From Lysobacter sp. (lineage in GTDB: Bacteria; Pseudomonadota; Gammaproteobacteria; Xanthomonadales; Xanthomonadaceae), in NCBI GenBank assembly GCA_011526085.1, contig WYBC01000008.1:1-64000 (forward strand): DNA of 64,000 nt. Reading direction: 5' to 3'. Positions within the stretch are counted from its first letter, which is position 1. Each line of letters opens with the position of its first letter. Below the pieces are notes generated by a model that ran no database searches, was not told the origin of the DNA, and saw only the letters and a program-made list of their open reading frames with translations. Shown one piece after another: positions 59,753-64,000 of the stretch. A program made the translations under genes and the position numbers.

Positions 59753-60891
59753 CGGCCGTCTCCATCGCGGCCGCTGCTGCGACCCTTGCGCGTGGTGTCT
59801 TCGTCGGGGGTCGCGGTCACGGTGGGCGCGATCAGTTCGGGCGGCGGCGCCGCGGCGGCCGCGGGCGCCTGGTTGCGCGCCGGCGGCACCGGCAGATACA
59901 GGATCTGGCGACTGTCGCCACCGACGACCTTGCGGTTGTCGGCCAGCACCTGCTGCACGGTCTCCAGCCACAGGCGCTTGCGGGTCACTTCCGGCGCGCC
60001 GCGGTACTGCTGCAGCAGCGAGGTGAAGCGCGACGCGTCACCGGTGGCGCGGGCGATCGACGCGGTCTTGTAGCCTTCGGCGACGGTGCGGGTGCGCGAG
60101 GCCTCGCCGCGCGCTTCGGGCACGACCTTCGCGGCGTAGGCGCGGGATTCGCTGATCAGGCGGTCCTTGTCCTGCTGCGCGGAGTTCACGTCGTCGAACG
60201 CGGGCTTCACTTCTTCCGGCGGACGCGCGTTGGGCAGGTTGAGCTCGGTGACGACCAGGCCGGTGTTGTAGGCCTGCAGCGATTTCTGCAGGCGGACGCG
60301 CGCGGCCACGGCCAGCGCGTCGCGCGCGCCGAGCACGGTGTCGAGGGTGGAACGGCCGACCTGCTCGCGCACCGAGCTGAGCACGGCCTGCTTCAGCACT
60401 TCGTCGCCGTCGCGGGTGCCGAACAGGTAGAGCCTGGCGTTGTTGATGCGGTACTGCACGTTGATCTCGACCTGGACGATGTTCTCGTCGCTGGTGAGCA
60501 CCGGCACGCTGTCGCTGTAGTTCTTGATCTGGGTCGCGTTGACCTTGTAGACGCTCTCGATCGGCCACGGCAGCTTGAAGCTGGGGCCCGGATCCATGGT
60601 CCGCGAAAACTCGCCGAAGCGCAGCACGACGCCGCGCTGCTGTTCGGTGATCAGCACGAAGCTGCTGAAGACCAGCCACAGGCCGATCGCGATCGCGACC
60701 CAGCGCAACGGACCGCTGTTGCCGCCGCCGAACAGGCCGCGCAGACGGTCGAGGATGTCGTCGAAACCGCCGCCGCCACCGCCGCGACCGCCCTGACGGG
60801 GCTTCCACGGGTTGCGGTTGCCGGAACCACCCGACGAATCGTTGTTGTTGCCCTTGTCGGGCGAGCCCTTGCCGGGCGTGTTCCAGGCCAT
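59749..60891 (-). CDS. hflK: HflK, FtsH protease modulator
   Basis: A 380-residue partner of HflC. The Gly-rich cytosolic N-terminus (GGSGNRNPWKPRQGGRGGGG) precedes one transmembrane helix (about 60-80) and the SPFH domain with ITEQQRGVVLRFGEFSRTMDPGPSFKLPWPIESVYKV. A Pro/Ala-rich tail ends the protein. The hflK-hflC pair overlaps by four bases. Located between hflX and hflC, the standard order. Confidence 0.95.
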   Translation of the reverse strand: MAWNTPGKGSPDKGNNNDSSGGSGNRNPWKPRQGGRGGGGGGFDDILDRLRGLFGGGNSGPLRWVAIAIGLWLVFSSFVLITEQQRGVVLRFGEFSRTMDPGPSFKLPWPIESVYKVNATQIKNYSDSVPVLTSDENIVQVEINVQYRINNARLYLFGTRDGDEVLKQAVLSSVREQVGRSTLDTVLGARDALAVAARVRLQKSLQAYNTGLVVTELNLPNARPPEEVKPAFDDVNSAQQDKDRLISESRAYAAKVVPEARGEASRTRTVAEGYKTASIARATGDASRFTSLLQQYRGAPEVTRKRLWLETVQQVLADNRKVVGGDSRQILYLPVPPARNQAPAAAAAPPPELIAPTVTATPDEDTTRKGRSSGRDGDGR

Positions 60892-60942
60892 GCCTGCTCC
60901 GAAGCCGTTGCGCTCCGCAGGAATGCGGGCGAGAGGTGAAGT

Positions 60943-62454
60943 TTACAAGGTGCCGTCGTCCGGGCCGCGGTCCCGGTCGGGATCCCGATCCTGATCGAGC
61001 TGGAGTTTGGGCTGGGGTTCGGGTTCGAGATCGGCAGGGCGCGCGGGCCGGCGGTCTGGCCGCCAATGGTCGTCCGCATCGTCCCGCGGCAACAGGGCGT
61101 CGAGCGCGTCGCCGCCCGGGCCGGCGGCCAGCTTTTCGGCATCGGCCTGGGCCAGATCGACTTCGAGCGTCCAGCCGCCGTCTTCGTCGTGGGTCTCGGC
61201 GCGGACCGCCTCCAGCGCGTAGAGGCGCGCGCGCAGGCGCCCGGCACGGGCGGGCAGATGCACCGTGCCGGCGACCCGCCGCAGTCCCAGCCGCGCCACC
61301 AGCGCCGCACGCAGCAGATCCAGGCCGCTGCCGTCGCGGGCCGACAGCCACACGCGTTCGCGCGCGATCTCCTCCAAGCCGTGATGCTCGACCGGCGCCG
61401 CCAGCGGATCGTGTTCCGTGGACGCATCGTCGCCCTCGCCCGCGATCGCCGAACGCAGCGCCGGATCGTGACGCGGCACCGCGCCCTCGATGCGATCGAT
61501 CTTGTTGAAGACCAGCAATTGCGGCAGATCGCCGGCGCCGACCTCGGCCAGGACCGCGTCGACCTGGCGGATGCGCTCATCGCGCAACGGATCCGCGGCA
61601 TCGATCACGTGCAGCAACAGATCGGCCTCGCGCGCTTCCGACAGGGTGGAGCGGAACGCCGCGACCAGTTCGTGCGGCAGATCGCGGACGAAGCCGACGG
61701 TATCGGCCAGGACCACGCCGCCACCGGGCAGCGCGATCCGGCGCACGGTGGGATCGAGCGTCGCGAAGAGGCGGTCGTCGGCGTAGGCCTCGGCGCCGGT
61801 CAGCGCGTTGAACAGCGTCGATTTGCCGGCGTTGGTGTAACCGACCAGCGCGACCCGCGGCAGTTCGCTGCGCACGCGGGCGCGACGCATCTGCGTATGC
61901 TGCACTTCGACCTTCTCCAGCCGGCGCTGCAGCTGTTCCACCCGCTTCTGCAGCAGGCGACGGTCGGTTTCGAGCTGGGTTTCGCCGGGACCACGCAGAC
62001 CGATGGCGCCGCCGCGCTGGCGTTCGAGATGGGTCCAGCCGCGAACCAGGCGCGTGGCCATGTGCCGCAGCTGCGCGAGCTCCACCTGCAGCTTGCCTTC
62101 ATGGCTGCGCGCGCGCTGGGCGAAGATGTCGAGGATCAGTCCGGTGCGGTCGACGACACGACGGCCGAGCGCCTTTTCGAGGTTGCGCTCCTGCACCGGG
62201 CTGAGGGTGTGATTGACCAGCACCAGATCGGCGCCGGTGGCGTCGGCGGCGGCCTTCACTTCTTCCAGCTTGCCGCTGCCGATCAGCAGCGCGGCCTTCG
62301 GCTTGTCGATCCGCGCATGCAGCACGGCCGCGACCGTGGCGCCGGCGGAACGGGCGAGATCGGCGAATTCTTCCAGCACGTCCGCTTCCGGCGGGCCGCC
62401 GGCATGGGTCTGGATCAGCAGTGCGGTTTCGCCCTTGCGGGAACGTTCGAACAA
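60943..62454 (-). CDS. hflX: Ribosome-associated GTPase HflX
   Basis: A 503-residue HflX that splits stalled or heat-damaged ribosomes. The HflX N-terminal domain precedes the ATRLVRGWTHLERQRGGAIGLRGPGETQLE signature; G1 GYTNAGKST, G3 DTVGFVRDLP and G4 NKID follow. A C-terminal extension of about 70 residues rich in Asp, Arg and Pro (DRDPDRDRGPDDGTL) is longer than E. coli HflX. The start is a TTG at 62454 with GGAAG seven bases upstream; no in-frame ATG is near. Confidence 0.93.
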   Translation of the reverse strand: MFERSRKGETALLIQTHAGGPPEADVLEEFADLARSAGATVAAVLHARIDKPKAALLIGSGKLEEVKAAADATGADLVLVNHTLSPVQERNLEKALGRRVVDRTGLILDIFAQRARSHEGKLQVELAQLRHMATRLVRGWTHLERQRGGAIGLRGPGETQLETDRRLLQKRVEQLQRRLEKVEVQHTQMRRARVRSELPRVALVGYTNAGKSTLFNALTGAEAYADDRLFATLDPTVRRIALPGGGVVLADTVGFVRDLPHELVAAFRSTLSEAREADLLLHVIDAADPLRDERIRQVDAVLAEVGAGDLPQLLVFNKIDRIEGAVPRHDPALRSAIAGEGDDASTEHDPLAAPVEHHGLEEIARERVWLSARDGSGLDLLRAALVARLGLRRVAGTVHLPARAGRLRARLYALEAVRAETHDEDGGWTLEVDLAQADAEKLAAGPGGDALDALLPRDDADDHWRPDRRPARPADLEPEPQPKLQLDQDRDPDRDRGPDDGTL

Positions 62455-62565
62455 ACCGGGACTTCCATGGGGACGGGACGCGCAGTATGCGGCCTGCGGC
62501 GCTTCCGCGCCGCATCCGCTGCGATCCGCATCGACGCGCGGCGGCCGGTCGGCCGCCGCAGGACG

Positions 62566-62856
62566 TCAGTCGTCGCCGACGAGCGCGCCCACCGGGGCGC
62601 CTTCGTCGTGATCGGAGGCCGAATGCACGTAGCCGCCGCCCGGGCCCACGCGCACGTTGCGCGCCGGCACGACGGTGGAGATCGCGTGCTTGTAGACCAT
62701 CTGGCTGACGGTATTGCGCAGCAGCACCACGAACTGGTCGAAGGATTCGATCGTGCCCTGCAATTTGATGCCGTTGACGAGATAGATCGAAACCGGAACG
62801 CGCTCGCGGCGCAAAGCGTTCAGGAAAGGATCCTGCAAAGACTGCCCCTTCGACAT
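62566..62856 (-). CDS. hfq: RNA chaperone Hfq
   Basis: A 96-residue Sm-like protein that pairs small RNAs with mRNAs. Sm1 [25 protein letters not shown] and Sm2 [10 protein letters not shown] are intact, with the N-terminal [21 protein letters not shown] Gly/Asp-rich C-terminal tail differs from that of E. coli. The ATG at 62856 has GGGGAA five bases upstream; the open frame continues upstream through a tandem repeat but without a site. Confidence 0.95.
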   Translation of the reverse strand: MSKGQSLQDPFLNALRRERVPVSIYLVNGIKLQGTIESFDQFVVLLRNTVSQMVYKHAISTVVPARNVRVGPGGGYVHSASDHDEGAPVGALVGDD

Positions 62857-62895
62857 GGTGTTCCCCGTTTTGGGTCTTGTTATTGGCTGAAACAT

Positions 62896-62927
62896 GAGTT
62901 CTTCGAGAATTGAGTTCTTCGAGAATT
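62896..62927. repeat. 16-bp perfect tandem duplication in hfq leader
   Basis: Two identical copies of GAGTTCTTCGAGAATT, 62896-62911 and 62912-62927, lie in the spacer between miaA and hfq, about 40 bp before the hfq start. Each unit is a near-palindrome (TTCTTCGAGAA). It could be a slippage duplication or a pair of protein or RNA sites. Confidence 0.85.
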
Positions 62928-63000
62928 GACGATTGATCATCACGAGCCGGCCCCGCCCGTCGCCATGCGACGCGGCTCACCCCTGCCGGACAGCCGATGT

Positions 63001-64000
63001 TTACATAACTGGGAGCTGACCGGAAGCCGCCCGAAGGTCGAATCGCCCCGTCCCGCCGTCGACGAGGAATGCGCGGATCGCCATTTCGAGACGTGCGTTG
63101 TCGTTTGCGGGGTCGAAGACGCGCAGATCGTGTTCGCCGCGCAGCCAGGTGCCCTGCCGTTTCGCGAGCTGGCGGGTGGCGAAGATCGCGCGGTCGCGGA
63201 ATCCGGTCGCGGACAGCGCGCCGTCGAGATGTTCCCAGGCCTGGCGATAACCGACCGCGCGCAGCGCGGGCAGATCCAGCGGCGCCGGATGGTCGCGCAG
63301 CGGCGGCAACGCGCGCAGCGCGCGGACCTCGTCCAGGAAGCCGGCCGCGAGCATCGCGTCGAAACGGCGCTCGATGCGCGCGTGCAGCACGGCGCGGTCG
63401 TGCGGCGCGATCGCGAGTTTCAGCACCCGGCACGGAAACCGCGGCGATGCGCTGGCTTCGCGCTGCCATGCGCTGATCGGGCGGCCGCTGAGGCGATACA
63501 CCTCGAGCGCGCGCTGGATGCGCTGCGGATCGGTGGCGTGGATGCGCGCGGCGGCGGATGGATCGACCGTCGCCAGTTCGGCGTGCATCGCGGGCCAGCC
63601 GCGTTCGGCGGCTTCGGCTTCGATCTGCGCGCGCATCGCGGGATCGGCCTGCGGCATCGGCGACAGGCCCTGCAGCAGCGCGCGGAAATACAGGCCGGTG
63701 CCGCCGGCGAGGATCGGCAGGCGCCCGCGATCGACGATGTCCTGCACCGCGGCGCGCGCATCGGTGGCGAAGTCGGCGGCGGAATACGGCTGCCAGGGCT
63801 CGCGCAGGTCGATCAGATGATGCGGCACCGCCGCCAGTTCTTCGCGGCTGGGCTTGGCGGCGCCGATGTCGAGCCCGCGATAGACCAGCGCCGAATCGAC
63901 GCTGACGATCTCGCCGCCGAAGCGCTGCGCCCAGTCGAGCGCGAGCGCGGTCTTGCCCGATGCGGTCGGGCCCATCAGGGCGATGGCGAGAGGGCGGCTG
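63001..64000 (-). CDS. miaA: tRNA dimethylallyltransferase MiaA (5' end outside window)
   Basis: MiaA adds a dimethylallyl group to A37 of tRNAs reading UNN codons. The P-loop GPTASGKT, the [19 protein letters not shown] motif and [18 protein letters not shown] are present; the C-terminal [21 protein letters not shown] is typical. In-frame residues SRPLAIAL precede the apparent ATG at 63975, so the true start lies beyond base 64000 and the gene is partial. It leads the miaA-hfq-hflX-hflK-hflC operon. Confidence 0.94.
   Translation of the reverse strand, partial: SRPLAIALMGPTASGKTALALDWAQRFGGEIVSVDSALVYRGLDIGAAKPSREELAAVPHHLIDLREPWQPYSAADFATDARAAVQDIVDRGRLPILAGGTGLYFRALLQGLSPMPQADPAMRAQIEAEAAERGWPAMHAELATVDPSAAARIHATDPQRIQRALEVYRLSGRPISAWQREASASPRFPCRVLKLAIAPHDRAVLHARIERRFDAMLAAGFLDEVRALRALPPLRDHPAPLDLPALRAVGYRQAWEHLDGALSATGFRDRAIFATRQLAKRQGTWLRGEHDLRVFDPANDNARLEMAIRAFLVDGGTGRFDLRAASGQLPVM

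Noticed and set aside
62896-62927. Small CRISPR-like array
   Set aside because: Only two adjoining 16-bp copies with no spacers; a simple tandem duplication.

Overview
The window is about 69% GC, with dense coding and housekeeping gene blocks in the order typical of the Xanthomonadaceae (Lysobacter, Luteimonas, Stenotrophomonas or Xanthomonas relatives). The blocks that point there are maf-rng-yhdP-tldD, leuS-lptE-holA-nadD-rsfS-rlmH, rpoE-rseA-mucD-lepA-lepB-DUF4845-rnc-era-recO and miaA-hfq-hflX-hflK-hflC-DUF2065-purA. A candidate type IV secretion effector carrying the Xanthomonadales VirD4-interaction domain (XVIPCD) fits the same family. The first ~135 bases are runs of G and C and look like a low-quality contig end. 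miaA runs off the right edge. No rRNA, tRNA, CRISPR array, intact insertion sequence or prophage was seen.

Layout. 0.2-4 kb: a translationally coupled DUF1800/DUF1501 secreted pair between two paralogous DUF4870 membrane proteins. 4-14 kb: pmbA, darP and an extra half-length DarP-like gene, tldD, then the yhdP-rng-maf envelope/RNA block. 14-19 kb: a SIMPL-domain protein, a TonB-type protein, an Old Yellow Enzyme and a large lipoprotein of uncertain function. 19.5-25.5 kb: the rlmH-to-leuS operon. 25.5-30 kb: an orphan H-NOX haem sensor, an L,D-transpeptidase, an AidB-like acyl-CoA dehydrogenase and an FAD monooxygenase. 30-33.3 kb: a cold shock protein and a purine salvage / cell wall recycling cluster (MTIP, hpt, nagZ, CYTH). 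33.5 kb: the XVIPCD protein. 34.4-38.7 kb: rlmD and a ydbH-ydbL pair. 38.7-49.4 kb: a receiver-Hpt protein, then recO-era-rnc-lepB-lepA-mucD-rseA-rpoE, with a sigma-E-type promoter ahead of rpoE. 49.4-54.1 kb: a fused beta-oxidation enzyme, a death-on-curing toxin relic, an unknown protein and a Na+/H+ antiporter. 54.1-64 kb: purA with a duplicated 3' tail, a secreted repeat-plus-hydrolase protein placed between purA and DUF2065, then hflC-hflK-hflX-hfq-miaA.

Themes. Most genes serve translation and ribosome maturation (LeuS, RsfS, RlmH, RlmD, DarP, LepA, Era, RNase III, RNase G, HflX, Hfq, MiaA). A second group serves envelope assembly and stress (YhdP, YdbH/YdbL, LptE, LepB, RpoE/RseA/MucD, HflKC, NagZ, L,D-transpeptidase). 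The most unusual items are the XVIPCD effector candidate, the half-DarP paralogue, the orphan H-NOX protein, the Doc relic with a substituted core Asn, the purA-tail duplication that forms a 24-bp hairpin, the five-repeat secreted hydrolase candidate, and a ydbH-ydbL locus with no ynbE.
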